This document shows, piece by piece, positions 33,213 through 41,942 of a stretch of DNA of 64,000 bases. Every line of letters starts with the position of its first letter. The stretch's first letter is position 1. The position numbers were made by a program, and so were the translations under genes. Under the pieces are notes generated by a model. The model was not told where the DNA came from, did not search any database, and saw only the letters and a list, made by a program, of their open reading frames with translations. Source of the stretch: Terriglobia bacterium (GTDB lineage: Bacteria; Acidobacteriota; Terriglobia; Bryobacterales; Bryobacteraceae); NCBI GenBank assembly GCA_020073445.1, contig JAIQFE010000008.1, forward strand, positions 62,001 to 126,000. The letters run 5' to 3'.

Positions 33213-34556
33213 ATGTCTCTCCGCTTTACATTACTGCTGGCCATCGTCGCGCTGAACGGTTTCTTCGCGGCGGCCGAAGTCGCGCTGGTGTCCGTGCGCC
33301 GTTCCCGGCTCGCGGAGCTGGCGGGGCAGGGCAACGTATCCGCGCGCGCCGCGCTGGAGCTGTTGGCAAATCCCGAACGCCTGCTCAGTGTCACCCAGGT
33401 CGGCGTTACGCTCGCGAGTTTGGGGCTGGGCTGGGCTGGCGAGGAGACGCTGTACAACTTCATCCTGGGGCTGTTCACGATTTCACTCACGCCTGCGCAC
33501 GAAGTGTATCTGCACGGCGCATGTTTTGCGCTCGCATTCCTGGCGATGAGCTTCGTCCACGTGGTGATCGGCGAAGTGGTTCCCAAGAACCTGGCGCTCG
33601 ACAAGGCGGACCGGCTGGCGCTTCTGGTCGCGCCCGTCCTCTTGATCTTCTATCGAATCTCCGCGCCCTTTGTGTTCGTGGTGGAACGCACTTCGGCGGG
33701 CCTGTCCCGAGCCCTGGGCCTCAAGGGGCATGGCGGTGGGGGACATTCGGCCGAGGAACTCAAGTTCATTCTGGAATCCAGCCGCCGCGAAGGGCACCTG
33801 GAAACATTCGAGGAAGACGCGATCCAAAAGCTGCTCGGTCTGAAGGAAATCTACGCGCGCGAGATCATGACGCCGCGCATCGATATCGTCTCCGTATCCG
33901 CCGACGCGACTCTCGACGAGCTTCTCCGCATCACGCTGGAGCACAAGTACTCGCGCATTCCGGTTTACGAAGGCAAGCCGGAGCATGTCATCGGATTCGT
34001 CCATTACAAGGACCTGGTGCGCGTCTGGCGCGAACGGAAGAACGCTACCGATCGCCGCCAGCCCGCAATTCCGTTCCGCCTGCGGCGCTATCTGCGCGAG
34101 GTGCTGGTGGTGCCGGAGACCAAGCCGGCAAGCCAACTGGTGGACGAATTTCGCGTGAACCATACCCATCTGGCGATGGTGGTGGACGAATTCGGCACTA
34201 TCACCGGCATGGTGACGCTGGAGGATGTGCTGGAGCAGGTTTTCGGCGAGATCGGCGACGAACATGACGTGCGCCGGCCTATGCCGGTGGCCGGGGCGTT
34301 GGTGATCGAAGTGGATGGCGGTACCAGCATCCGCGATCTGGCTTCGCAGTACGGGATCGAGCTGCCGGGCGACGCGGGCTTCGAGACGCTGGCTGGGTTT
34401 CTGCTCTTCCGGCTGGGCTACATTCCCGCGCCGGGCGATTCCGTAACGCACGAATCGCACACGTTCATCGTGCAGGAAATGGATCGCAACCGCATCGCCA
34501 AGGTGAAGATACTCACGCAGCGTCCGGCGGAGAGCAACGTGGAAAAAGAGGCTTGA
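33213..34556 (+). CDS. CNNM/CorC-HlyC family membrane protein
   Basis: 447 residues. An N-terminal DUF21/CNNM membrane domain ('VALNGFFAAAEVALVSVRRS', 'VIGEVVPKNLALDKADRL') is followed by two CBS domains ('MTPRIDIVSVSADATLDELL' and 'LREVLVVPETKPASQLVDE') and a CorC_HlyC transporter-associated domain ('VDGGTSIRDLASQYG'). Such proteins act in Mg2+/Co2+ efflux or tolerance; older annotations as 'hemolysin' are misleading. It converges on folK with 1 bp between the stops. The substrate ion is inferred from family. Confidence 0.93.
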   Translation: MSLRFTLLLAIVALNGFFAAAEVALVSVRRSRLAELAGQGNVSARAALELLANPERLLSVTQVGVTLASLGLGWAGEETLYNFILGLFTISLTPAHEVYLHGACFALAFLAMSFVHVVIGEVVPKNLALDKADRLALLVAPVLLIFYRISAPFVFVVERTSAGLSRALGLKGHGGGGHSAEELKFILESSRREGHLETFEEDAIQKLLGLKEIYAREIMTPRIDIVSVSADATLDELLRITLEHKYSRIPVYEGKPEHVIGFVHYKDLVRVWRERKNATDRRQPAIPFRLRRYLREVLVVPETKPASQLVDEFRVNHTHLAMVVDEFGTITGMVTLEDVLEQVFGEIGDEHDVRRPMPVAGALVIEVDGGTSIRDLASQYGIELPGDAGFETLAGFLLFRLGYIPAPGDSVTHESHTFIVQEMDRNRIAKVKILTQRPAESNVEKEA

Positions 34557-34557
34557 C

Positions 34558-35037
34558 CTAGTCGCTCTTCTTTGCGCCTTGCCCGGCGACCTCTTCCAAC
34601 AGTTCCCGAATGGTGCGCTTCAGCACCGGATGCCGCAGGTCCGGAGCAAGCTCCGCCAGCGGCGCCAGTACAAACCGGCGTTCTGTCATTCGGGGATGCG
34701 GGATTTCCAACTCGGGCGACTTCACTACCGCATTGCCATAGAGGAGAATGTCGAGGTCGATCAGCCGCGGCCCTTTGGGGGTGCGTTTCACTCGCCCCAT
34801 CTCGCGCTCGATGCGCTGGATGTGCTGGAACAACTGCCGCGGGAACAGGTCGGTTTCCACTTCGACCACTTGGTTCAGAAACCACGGCTGGTCGAGGACA
34901 TCGCGCGGCTCGGTTTCCCAGATGGAAGACGTGCGCGTGACATTGACCCGTTCGTTTGCCAGCCGCCGCACGGCGTCCGCAAGATTGGCCTGGCGGTCGC
35001 CCAGATTCGACCCCAGCCCGAGATACGCGGTCTTCAT
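34558..35037 (-). CDS. folK: 2-amino-4-hydroxy-6-hydroxymethyldihydropteridine pyrophosphokinase
   Basis: 159 residues, normal length. HPPK transfers pyrophosphate from ATP to hydroxymethyl-dihydropterin in folate synthesis. The N-terminal 'AYLGLGSNLGDRQANL' and the signature 'KGPRLIDLDILLYG' with downstream 'IPHPRMTERRFVLAPLAEL' are complete. The gene follows ruvB with no intervening base, so it is likely the third gene of a ruvA-ruvB-folK transcript. Confidence 0.95.
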   Translation of the reverse strand: MKTAYLGLGSNLGDRQANLADAVRRLANERVNVTRTSSIWETEPRDVLDQPWFLNQVVEVETDLFPRQLFQHIQRIEREMGRVKRTPKGPRLIDLDILLYGNAVVKSPELEIPHPRMTERRFVLAPLAELAPDLRHPVLKRTIRELLEEVAGQGAKKSD

Positions 35038-36063
35038 CTAGAACAGCGTGTTTTGCGCGCCGCGAATGCGCCTGGGAATCTTGAAATATTCGAAAGCCCG
35101 CTCGGTGGCCATACGGCCGCGCGGCGTCCGGTCCAGGAACCCGAGCTGAATCAGGTATGGCTCGTAGACTTCCTCGATCGTGTCCGGCTCCTCGTCGATC
35201 GACGCGGCGATGGTGTTCAGGCCAACCGGCCCGCCGCTATATTTTTCGAGCACCGTGAGCATGATCTTCTGATCGATCTCGTCGAGCCCGAAACGATCCA
35301 CTTCGAGCAGGTCGAGCGCCCGCTGCGCGACGTCGGCATCTACATGTCCCGCGGCCCGCACTTGCGCATAGTCCCGCACGCGCCGCAGCAGCCGGTTGGC
35401 GATACGCGGGGTGCCCCGGCTGCGCCGCGCGATCTCCTCGGCGCCGGGGGCGTCCACCTGGATCTCGAGCAGCCGCGCCGATCGCGCCACGATCCGAGCC
35501 AGCTCGTCCACTTCGTAGTGATTCAGCCGCAGGACCAGTCCAAAGCGCCCGCGCAATGGCGCGCTGATCAGTCCCTGCCGCGTCGTCGCGCCGATGGCGG
35601 TGAACTTCTTCAGCTCCATGGCCACGGTGCGCGCGCCAGGGCCGGTGCCGATTAGGATGTCCATGCGGAAATCCTCGAGCGCCGAGTAGATCATCTCCTC
35701 CACGTCGGGCAGCAGGCGGTGGATTTCGTCGATGAAGAAGACCTCGCGCTCCTGGATATTGCTCAGGATGCCGACCAGGTCCAGCTTCTTCTGCAGCACA
35801 GGTCCCGAGGTCTGCTGGATGGTCACACCCAGCTCGGCGGCGATGATCCCGGCCAGAGTGGTCTTGCCCAAACCCGGCGGGCCGTAGAGCAGCACGTGGT
35901 CCATGGCCTCGCCGCGGCGGCGGGCAGCCTCGATCGCGATTGCGAGATTCTCCTTGACCTTGGACTGGCCGGCGAAGTCGGCTAGCTTGTGCGGACGTAG
36001 AGTGGCCTCGAATTGCCGCTCATCTTCGTTGAGCGACGCGGAAACAATGCCATCTTCGCGCAT
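35038..36063 (-). CDS. ruvB: Holliday junction branch migration ATPase RuvB
   Basis: 341 residues. The AAA+ motor has Walker A 'LLYGPPGLGKTTLAGIIAAE', Walker B 'VFFIDEIHRLLPDVEE', sensor 'AIGATTRQGLISAPLRGRFG' and the C-terminal winged helix ('EPYLIQLGFLDRTPRGRMAT'). It drives branch migration of Holliday junctions together with RuvA, whose gene lies 24 bp upstream. ruvC is not in the window. Confidence 0.97.
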   Translation of the reverse strand: MREDGIVSASLNEDERQFEATLRPHKLADFAGQSKVKENLAIAIEAARRRGEAMDHVLLYGPPGLGKTTLAGIIAAELGVTIQQTSGPVLQKKLDLVGILSNIQEREVFFIDEIHRLLPDVEEMIYSALEDFRMDILIGTGPGARTVAMELKKFTAIGATTRQGLISAPLRGRFGLVLRLNHYEVDELARIVARSARLLEIQVDAPGAEEIARRSRGTPRIANRLLRRVRDYAQVRAAGHVDADVAQRALDLLEVDRFGLDEIDQKIMLTVLEKYSGGPVGLNTIAASIDEEPDTIEEVYEPYLIQLGFLDRTPRGRMATERAFEYFKIPRRIRGAQNTLF

Positions 36064-36087
36064 GAAGTTACAGTGTACTAGGACGCG

Positions 36088-36687
36088 CTACCGTACCAGC
36101 TTCAGCGCCCTGCGGAACAGTCCGTCGAAATCGTTGCCTTCGGTCGCTGATTTGGCCTTGGTGACCGCCGCTTCGGCAGCGGCTCGCGCAACGCCGAAGT
36201 TGCCCAGTGCGGAAATTACATCTTCTTCGGTGGTATTGAAGGCGCTCTTGGCCGAAACCGCGGCGGCGCGCGCGATCCCCGGAAGCAGGTCGAGCTTGTC
36301 GCGCAACTCCAGCACCATGCGCTCGGCGGTCTTCTTGCCGACGCCGGGGATCCGCACCAGTTGCTCGACGGATCCCTCGCGGATGGCCTGCGCCAGATCC
36401 GGCGCCGTCAGCCCGCCCAGCGCCGTTACGGCCAGCTTCGGCCCGATGCCGCTCACCGTGATCAGTTTTTCGAACAGAGCCTTGTCGGCCGCCGACACGA
36501 ATCCGAAGAGCAAAAAGGCGTCTTCCCGCACGTGCGTGTGGATGTGCAACTGCACTTCGGTACCGGTTGCCGGGAGAGACGAGTATGTGGATACCGGGAT
36601 CGTCACTTCATAGCCGACGCCGCCGGTATCGACGATCACCAGGTTCGGATGTTTTTCGAGGAGCGTTCCCCGCAGATGGGCGATCAT
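36088..36687 (-). CDS. ruvA: Holliday junction DNA-binding subunit RuvA
   Basis: 199 residues. Domain I is an OB fold ('MIAHLRGTLLEKHPNLVIVD'). Domain II has two helix-hairpin-helix motifs ('KLITVSGIGPKLAVTAL' and 'QLVRIPGVGKKTAERMVLEL'). Domain III binds RuvB ('DVISALGNFGVARAAAEAAV'). It tetramerises on four-way junctions and loads RuvB. It is the first gene of ruvA-ruvB-folK and diverges from rsmE with only 17 bp between starts, so the two promoters must lie in each other's coding regions. Confidence 0.96.
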   Translation of the reverse strand: MIAHLRGTLLEKHPNLVIVDTGGVGYEVTIPVSTYSSLPATGTEVQLHIHTHVREDAFLLFGFVSAADKALFEKLITVSGIGPKLAVTALGGLTAPDLAQAIREGSVEQLVRIPGVGKKTAERMVLELRDKLDLLPGIARAAAVSAKSAFNTTEEDVISALGNFGVARAAAEAAVTKAKSATEGNDFDGLFRRALKLVR

Positions 36688-36704
36688 TAAGACCTAGGAT
36701 ACTC

Positions 36705-37439
36705 ATGCGGCGGCGATTCTTTGTAGACGAGGTTCGAAACGGCAAGGCCCAGATCGAGGGTGACGAGGCTCGTCATCTGACTCGCGTGTTGCGGGTGGAA
36801 GCCGGGCAGCGCTACGAAATCTCCGACAACCGCAACGTTTATTTAGCTGAGATCGAGACCGCCCGCAAGGAAAGCGTGCTGTTCCGGACCTTGGAGAAGC
36901 TCCCTTCCGCGCCGCCTTCGGCACGCTTCGATCTCTACGTCGCGCTCATCAAGTTCGATCGGTTCGAATGGATTGTCGAAAAAGCCACGGAGTTGGGCGT
37001 GACCGAAATCGTCCCCATCGAAGCGACCCGCAGCGAGCGCGGGCTGGAAAAAGCCGCTGGCAAGCGCGTGGAGCGCTGGCGCAGGATCGCCCTGGAAGCC
37101 AGCCAGCAGTCCCGCCGGGCGCATCTTCCCGAGATCGCCGAACCCGTTCCGCTCGCCCAGGCTCTGGCGCGCCCAGCCACCCATCGATACGTGTTGGACG
37201 AAAATCCCGGAGCCCAGCCGCTCTTCGAAGCGCTCCCTGCCGCTCGCACAGTGCAGGATACGGTCGCTATCCTGACTGGTCCGGAGGGCGGCTGGACGGA
37301 AGAGGAGCACGCGTTATTCACCTCTGATGGCGCGGCTGCCGGATGGATCCCCGTCTCCATGGGGCCGCTGATTCTCCGCGCCGAAACAGCCGTGATCGCG
37401 GCGCTCGCGGTGATTTCTCAGGCGTGGCTGCTAAGATAG
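36705..37439 (+). CDS. rsmE: 16S rRNA (uracil1498-N3)-methyltransferase
   Basis: I start at ATG 36705 (244 residues) because the open frame before it overlaps ruvA; the ATG has a nearby AGGA. An N-terminal PUA-like domain ('RRRFFVDEVRNGKAQIEGDE', 'ARHLTRVLRVEAGQ') is followed by a SPOUT methyltransferase domain with the SAM-knot motifs 'AILTGPEGGWTEEEHALF' and 'VSMGPLILRAETAVIAALAV'. It methylates U1498 of 16S rRNA. The ABC permease gene follows after 4 bp. Confidence 0.94.
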   Translation: MRRRFFVDEVRNGKAQIEGDEARHLTRVLRVEAGQRYEISDNRNVYLAEIETARKESVLFRTLEKLPSAPPSARFDLYVALIKFDRFEWIVEKATELGVTEIVPIEATRSERGLEKAAGKRVERWRRIALEASQQSRRAHLPEIAEPVPLAQALARPATHRYVLDENPGAQPLFEALPAARTVQDTVAILTGPEGGWTEEEHALFTSDGAAAGWIPVSMGPLILRAETAVIAALAVISQAWLLR

Positions 37440-37443
37440 GACG

Positions 37444-38529
37444 TTGATCCATCGTCTGGTTTTCGAAAATCTGAAGCACCGTCCGGTGCGGACTTTGCTC
37501 AGCGTGGTGGCCATTGGCGTGGAAGTCACGCTGATCCTGACCTTGGTGGGCGTAAGCCGGGGTGTGCTCGGCGACATGGCGGCGCGTTCCAGGGGCACGG
37601 GAGCGGATATTCTCATTCGCCCGCCCGATAGCGCCGGGTTCACATTTTCCCTGACCATGCCGGAGAAGATCGTCAACAAGGTGCGGGAACAGCCGCACGT
37701 GACGATCGCTACCGGTACGTTCGTCAAATACGTCGACTCGTTCAACTCCATTACCGGGATCCATGTCGACGAATTCAACGCGATGAGCGGCGGTCTGAAG
37801 ATCAAAAAAGGCAGGATGTTTCAGGCGCCGGATGAAATCGTGGTCGATGACGTCTACGCCAAGCAGCATCATCTTAAGCCCGGAAGTACCACTGATTTGG
37901 CGCACACCTGGAAGGTTTCGGGTATCGTCGAAGAGGGCAAGCTGTCCAGGACATTCGGCGACATCGGCGCCCTGCAGGAGTTGTTCGAGGCGCGCAGTTT
38001 AGTGTCCACCATCTACGTTAAGCTCGATGATCCTGCCAATACGAGAGCCGTCATTGATGCTTTGCAGAAGCAGCTCCCCACCTACAAGGTCGATTCGATC
38101 GAGGACTTCGTCTCGCTGTTCAGCACCAATAGCGTGCCGTACATCGAAGCCTTCACTCGAGTGGTGATCGGGATCGCGGTCCTGATCGGGTTCCTGGTGG
38201 TGTGTCTCTCCATGTACACCGCTGTACTGGAGCGCACTCGCGAGATCGGGATTCTGAAAGCCCTGGGTGCGTCGCCCGCTTACATCGTCGGAATTCTGAT
38301 GCGGGAAACCGTGCTGCTGGCGCTGACCGGGACGGTTGTCGGAATCCTGATGACCTATGGGACGCGCTCGCTGATGGCGATATTCGCCGCGTCCATGCCG
38401 CAGGAAATCGTTCCCGATTGGTACCTCACGGTCACCGGGATCGCTCTGGCTGGCTCGATCGTGGGCGCGCTGTACCCCGGCCTGCGCGCGGCCCGTCAGG
38501 ACGCTATCGAAGCGCTGGCGTATGACTGA
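37444..38529 (+). CDS. ABC transporter permease of the FtsX/MacB type
   Basis: 361 residues from a TTG start at 37444, only 4 bp after rsmE. A transmembrane helix near 18-38 ('TLLSVVAIGVEVTLILTLVG') is followed by a large periplasmic domain and an FtsX domain with three further helices ('GIAVLIGFLVVCLSMYTAV', 'LALTGTVVGILMTYG', 'VTGIALAGSIVGALYP'). This is the architecture of MacB/LolC-type exporters that work by mechanotransmission. Its ATPase partner follows after 6 bp. No adaptor gene is adjacent. The substrate is not known. Confidence 0.9.
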   Translation: MIHRLVFENLKHRPVRTLLSVVAIGVEVTLILTLVGVSRGVLGDMAARSRGTGADILIRPPDSAGFTFSLTMPEKIVNKVREQPHVTIATGTFVKYVDSFNSITGIHVDEFNAMSGGLKIKKGRMFQAPDEIVVDDVYAKQHHLKPGSTTDLAHTWKVSGIVEEGKLSRTFGDIGALQELFEARSLVSTIYVKLDDPANTRAVIDALQKQLPTYKVDSIEDFVSLFSTNSVPYIEAFTRVVIGIAVLIGFLVVCLSMYTAVLERTREIGILKALGASPAYIVGILMRETVLLALTGTVVGILMTYGTRSLMAIFAASMPQEIVPDWYLTVTGIALAGSIVGALYPGLRAARQDAIEALAYD

Positions 38530-38535
38530 GATCCC

Positions 38536-39210
38536 ATGACAGAGATAGAAGTTCAGGATTTGACCAAGACCTATCGCGTGGGCGACGTGGAAGTGAACGC
38601 CTTGCGCGGGGTCAATCTCAAGATCGAGCGCGGCGAGTTTGTGGCTATCGTCGGCCCCAGCGGATCCGGCAAATCCACGCTGTTCCACATTCTGGGAGGC
38701 TTGACGCCGCCGACCTCGGGAACGGTCCTGATCGACGGGCGCGACCTGGTCAAGATGAGCGAAGCGGATCGCACGCTGCTCCGCAAGACGACGGTCGGCT
38801 TCGTGTTCCAGAAATACAATCTGCTGCCGACGCTCACCGGCGAAGACAATATCGAGATCGCCAGGCACATTGCGGGTAAGAAGAACGGGCACCAGCCCGA
38901 TCCGCAATTCGAGGAGATCCTGAAGCTGCTGGGCATCGCCGGCCGCTTGCAGCACAAGCCGCGCGCGCTATCGGGCGGGGAACAGCAACGCATCGCGATC
39001 GCCCGGGCCCTGGTGAATCATCCGGCTTTGCTGCTGGCGGATGAGCCCACCGGAAACCTGGACACGGAAAACTCCACCGCGGTGCTTTCGATTCTGCAGG
39101 GCTTGAACAAACGCCTGGGCCAGACGATTCTCATGATCACCCACGATCCCGAGGCGGCCGCTTACGCGAATCGCACCATAACCATGCGCGACGGCCGCGT
39201 CGTGTCGTAG
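38536..39210 (+). CDS. ABC transporter ATP-binding protein of the LolD/MacB type
   Basis: 224 residues. Walker A 'IVGPSGSGKSTLFHILGG', Q-loop 'GFVFQKYNLLPTLTGEDNIE', signature 'ALSGGEQQRIAIARALV' and Walker B 'LLLADEPTGNLDTENST' are intact, with a 'MITHDPEAAAYA' switch histidine. The family powers export or lipoprotein release rather than import. It forms an operon with the permease 6 bp upstream and rsmE, and converges on the next gene with 6 bp between stops. Confidence 0.95.
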   Translation: MTEIEVQDLTKTYRVGDVEVNALRGVNLKIERGEFVAIVGPSGSGKSTLFHILGGLTPPTSGTVLIDGRDLVKMSEADRTLLRKTTVGFVFQKYNLLPTLTGEDNIEIARHIAGKKNGHQPDPQFEEILKLLGIAGRLQHKPRALSGGEQQRIAIARALVNHPALLLADEPTGNLDTENSTAVLSILQGLNKRLGQTILMITHDPEAAAYANRTITMRDGRVVS

Positions 39211-39216
39211 CGAAAC

Positions 39217-40746
39217 TTAGTCAACGTGATCTGGCGTTGCCGGTATCGGACCACCGGGTCTGACGGCGACCACGACATCGGTGAAGCTGCCGCGGTAAAC
39301 GATCGCCAGCTTCTCTTTCTCAATGAAATTTCGGTCCACTGATTCGCTCATGACGTAGATCGATTTGCCCGGGGGAGGATTGGGAGACTCCAGAATGAAC
39401 TCAGAGAACGATTCTTCCTTCGACGAAATCCGGTAGTAATTCAGGGCGGGAAAGAACAAGCCGGTCATGCCGATATCCTTAATGCCGTACGCATGGTTGT
39501 AGCGCGCCAGCACGGAATAAACCTCCTTTGCATCCGCGTCCCATTGATACTCTCTGAAATAAGACAGGCGCAGGCAGAGCAGAAAGTAGCAGGCCAGGCC
39601 GCAAAACACGGCGGTAATGCCTATGCGAAGCCACCGGGAGGCCAAAGTTCGGGCCGGCACGGCCGCAATGGTTCCGGCGAGAAGAGTGGTCAGCGGCACC
39701 AGGAAGAGTCCCGTTCGGCCAACCGGAAGTAGCAGACTGTCGAAGCGGAATGCCAACCAATGCAGGAGCACGCTCAGCGTGATGATCCCGGCGAGTGCCG
39801 CCGCGAATCTTCCTAGCCATCGATCCCGCTTGTCATCGCTCCATGAATCATCGGGACTCCAGGAGCCGTCGAGCGTCGTCACGATGAGTTGGCCAAGACA
39901 GAGAATGCCGAGAAGCGGCGGCAGGAACGGTCCCAGAAAGTCCGCCGTCTTGTACCATGCGGTCTCCTGGAACCGCGGGTCTAGCCGATATAGCGAGGAA
40001 TCGAGCAGACTCTGTCTCATCTCGCTGAGGGAGTGCACGCCCCAGATCAGATCGTTCTTTTCCCAATGGGCCAGGGGATAACCGCACACCAGAATCGCGA
40101 CCAGAAGCCCGGGCAAGACACAGTACGCCACCATGCGCACGACGGATTCTTGTCCGCGCTGCCGGATCGCCCACGCCGTCATGGCAAGAAACGCCGCAAG
40201 GTCCACGAAGGCGAATGCGAAATTCGCGGTGAACGATAGTCCCAGCGCCAACGATGCCCATGCGCAGGCCTGGCGCGGTGAAAGCCGGCCCTTCACCACA
40301 TGCAAGACCAGAACAGTTATTGCGGTTATTAGGAAGGCGTCTGCTAGGCCGTAGCCGCGTGCGGCCACCATATAGTCGAAAACGAACGGATTATAGGTCA
40401 AACAAATAAATAATGGAAGCTGAATGCTGAATCGGTTCGTAATTGTGCGGCACAGAACCAAGCAGGCGCCGACGAAAAGAACCGCACCCAGAAGAGCTGG
40501 TGCCCGGATCGCCAGGCTGGACATGCCGAACGCGCGCGTGGAAATCCACATGAGTATCGAATTCAGGACGTGATTGTTCGAGAAGGGATACCAAAGATCG
40601 GAATTGGCGACATACCAGAAATAGGTGTCCGCCTCATCCATAGTGATGGATTGCACGTAAGCCCGGATAACCGCCCATACGATGGCGAAGAGGGCGACGA
40701 TCATCAATAGCCGGTCCTGGAAAATGCGCCGATTTACGAGTGTCAT
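39217..40746 (-). CDS. Multi-pass membrane glycosyltransferase-like protein (GT39/ArnT-type)
   Basis: 509 residues with about ten hydrophobic helices. The first periplasmic loop carries an acidic pair in 'SITMDEADTYFWYV', as in GT39/ArnT-type enzymes that use polyprenyl-linked sugars. 'NHVLNSILMWISTRAFG' and a soluble C-terminal domain follow. It probably transfers a sugar to a lipid, protein or polysaccharide on the periplasmic side. It diverges from the SGNH/MBOAT genes, which suggests a shared envelope-glycan role (inference). Confidence 0.72.
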   Translation of the reverse strand: MTLVNRRIFQDRLLMIVALFAIVWAVIRAYVQSITMDEADTYFWYVANSDLWYPFSNNHVLNSILMWISTRAFGMSSLAIRAPALLGAVLFVGACLVLCRTITNRFSIQLPLFICLTYNPFVFDYMVAARGYGLADAFLITAITVLVLHVVKGRLSPRQACAWASLALGLSFTANFAFAFVDLAAFLAMTAWAIRQRGQESVVRMVAYCVLPGLLVAILVCGYPLAHWEKNDLIWGVHSLSEMRQSLLDSSLYRLDPRFQETAWYKTADFLGPFLPPLLGILCLGQLIVTTLDGSWSPDDSWSDDKRDRWLGRFAAALAGIITLSVLLHWLAFRFDSLLLPVGRTGLFLVPLTTLLAGTIAAVPARTLASRWLRIGITAVFCGLACYFLLCLRLSYFREYQWDADAKEVYSVLARYNHAYGIKDIGMTGLFFPALNYYRISSKEESFSEFILESPNPPPGKSIYVMSESVDRNFIEKEKLAIVYRGSFTDVVVAVRPGGPIPATPDHVD

Positions 40747-40772
40747 GGGAGCTACACCGGAAGGGCGCGGGA

Positions 40773-40806
40773 TTGCGTCGACGATTCCTTCGACGCAAGT
40801 TTTATT
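40773..40806 (+). terminator. Terminator- or attenuator-like hairpin in a divergent leader
   Basis: TTGCGTCGA 40773-40781 pairs with TCGACGCAA 40790-40798 over an 8-nt loop, followed by GTTTTATT. It lies upstream of both divergent starts (40746 minus, 40863 plus), so it is not at a gene end. It could attenuate transcripts entering the SGNH gene or block antisense reads. Confidence 0.5.
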
Positions 40807-40862
40807 GTACGCTGTGCGGTTCGCGGCCGGCCAGGATGGGGCATCGTCTAAGATAAAATGTG

Positions 40863-41936
40863 ATGCGCGCCGCTCCCGTATTGCTTGCCAGCGTTGTCGT
40901 GTTCGCTGTGATGGAGGGGGCAGTTTTTCACACAGGCGTTTATCCGTGGATTCTGAATCCGGACGCCTCGACGGGCTACCTGGAGACCATCCTTCGCATC
41001 GAGCACGAGCGTCCTAAGACCGGCCCACAGATCCTGGGGATCGGCGATTCGCGCATGCTCCTGCTGCCGCGTCTTTCCAATCAACACACGGCGGAGACCG
41101 GTTACACGTTCGGAACCATCGCAACGGCGGGGGCGTCGCCGCGTTGCTGGTATTACATGCTGCGCGATGCCGATCCGACGGCGCGCCTCTACAAGGCGAT
41201 CGTGATTGCCGTGGAGAGCTACGATGACGCGGAGCGGTGGGGCGATGAAAACGACAGCGACTCGGACCTGAGCTACCTGATCGCGCGCTTGCGCCTGAGC
41301 GATCTCCCCGAGTACAGCCGTTCTTACCATAGCCCTAAGCAGCAATGGAAGGCCGCCGAGGGGATGCTTCTCAAGGGACTGGTCTACAAGCGCGACTTCG
41401 AGGATTTACTGCTCCATCCGATCAGCCGCGTGCGGTACGTCGAGTTGAATCGACGCGGTGCGTTTGGCTGGAATTACGAATATAACGGTCCGCCGGATAC
41501 ATTGACCGATTTCCATGTGGATTGGACGGCCAAAACGCTCACGGCTCCGCCGGGCGCCGCGGAGGGGCTGGTGAATATCCTGAAATTCCGCCTGCTATCC
41601 CCGCTGCCGCCGGAAACCGGGAACCACAGCCGTTACCTCAAGTACTGGCTGGGCAAGATTTTCGAACACTATCGCGGTTCGCCGACGCGCCTGATCTTCC
41701 TGCGCCTTCCGCGCGGCGGTTTTGTTCGGCCCGACCAGCCGCCTCATAATCCGCACAGCTCGGTGCGCGAACTCGCGGCGCAGCCGAACGTCACTCTCAT
41801 CGACGAGCATTTCTTCGATTCCCTGGAAAAGCCGGAGCTGTTTCGCGACGACCTGCACTTGAACGGACCCGGCATGGTTCCCTTTTCGCTTATGATAACG
41901 CAGGAAGTCACCCGCATTTTGGGACCAGCGCGCTGA
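40863..41936 (+). CDS. SGNH-hydrolase-like protein partnering an MBOAT acyltransferase
   Basis: 357 residues from ATG 40863 (a GTG at 40860 is in frame). An N-terminal hydrophobic signal/anchor ('PVLLASVVVFAVMEGAVF') is followed by a 'LGIGDSRMLLLP' block with the G-D-S nucleophile and a C-terminal 'RDDLHLNGPGMVPFSLMI' with the D-x-x-H pair, the SGNH hydrolase framework. The next gene, 6 bp away, is an MBOAT enzyme of the AlgI type, and AlgJ/AlgX/PatB-like SGNH proteins are its usual partners in O-acylating extracellular glycans. The acceptor is unknown. Confidence 0.78.
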   Translation: MRAAPVLLASVVVFAVMEGAVFHTGVYPWILNPDASTGYLETILRIEHERPKTGPQILGIGDSRMLLLPRLSNQHTAETGYTFGTIATAGASPRCWYYMLRDADPTARLYKAIVIAVESYDDAERWGDENDSDSDLSYLIARLRLSDLPEYSRSYHSPKQQWKAAEGMLLKGLVYKRDFEDLLLHPISRVRYVELNRRGAFGWNYEYNGPPDTLTDFHVDWTAKTLTAPPGAAEGLVNILKFRLLSPLPPETGNHSRYLKYWLGKIFEHYRGSPTRLIFLRLPRGGFVRPDQPPHNPHSSVRELAAQPNVTLIDEHFFDSLEKPELFRDDLHLNGPGMVPFSLMITQEVTRILGPAR

Positions 41937-41942
41937 CCCGGG

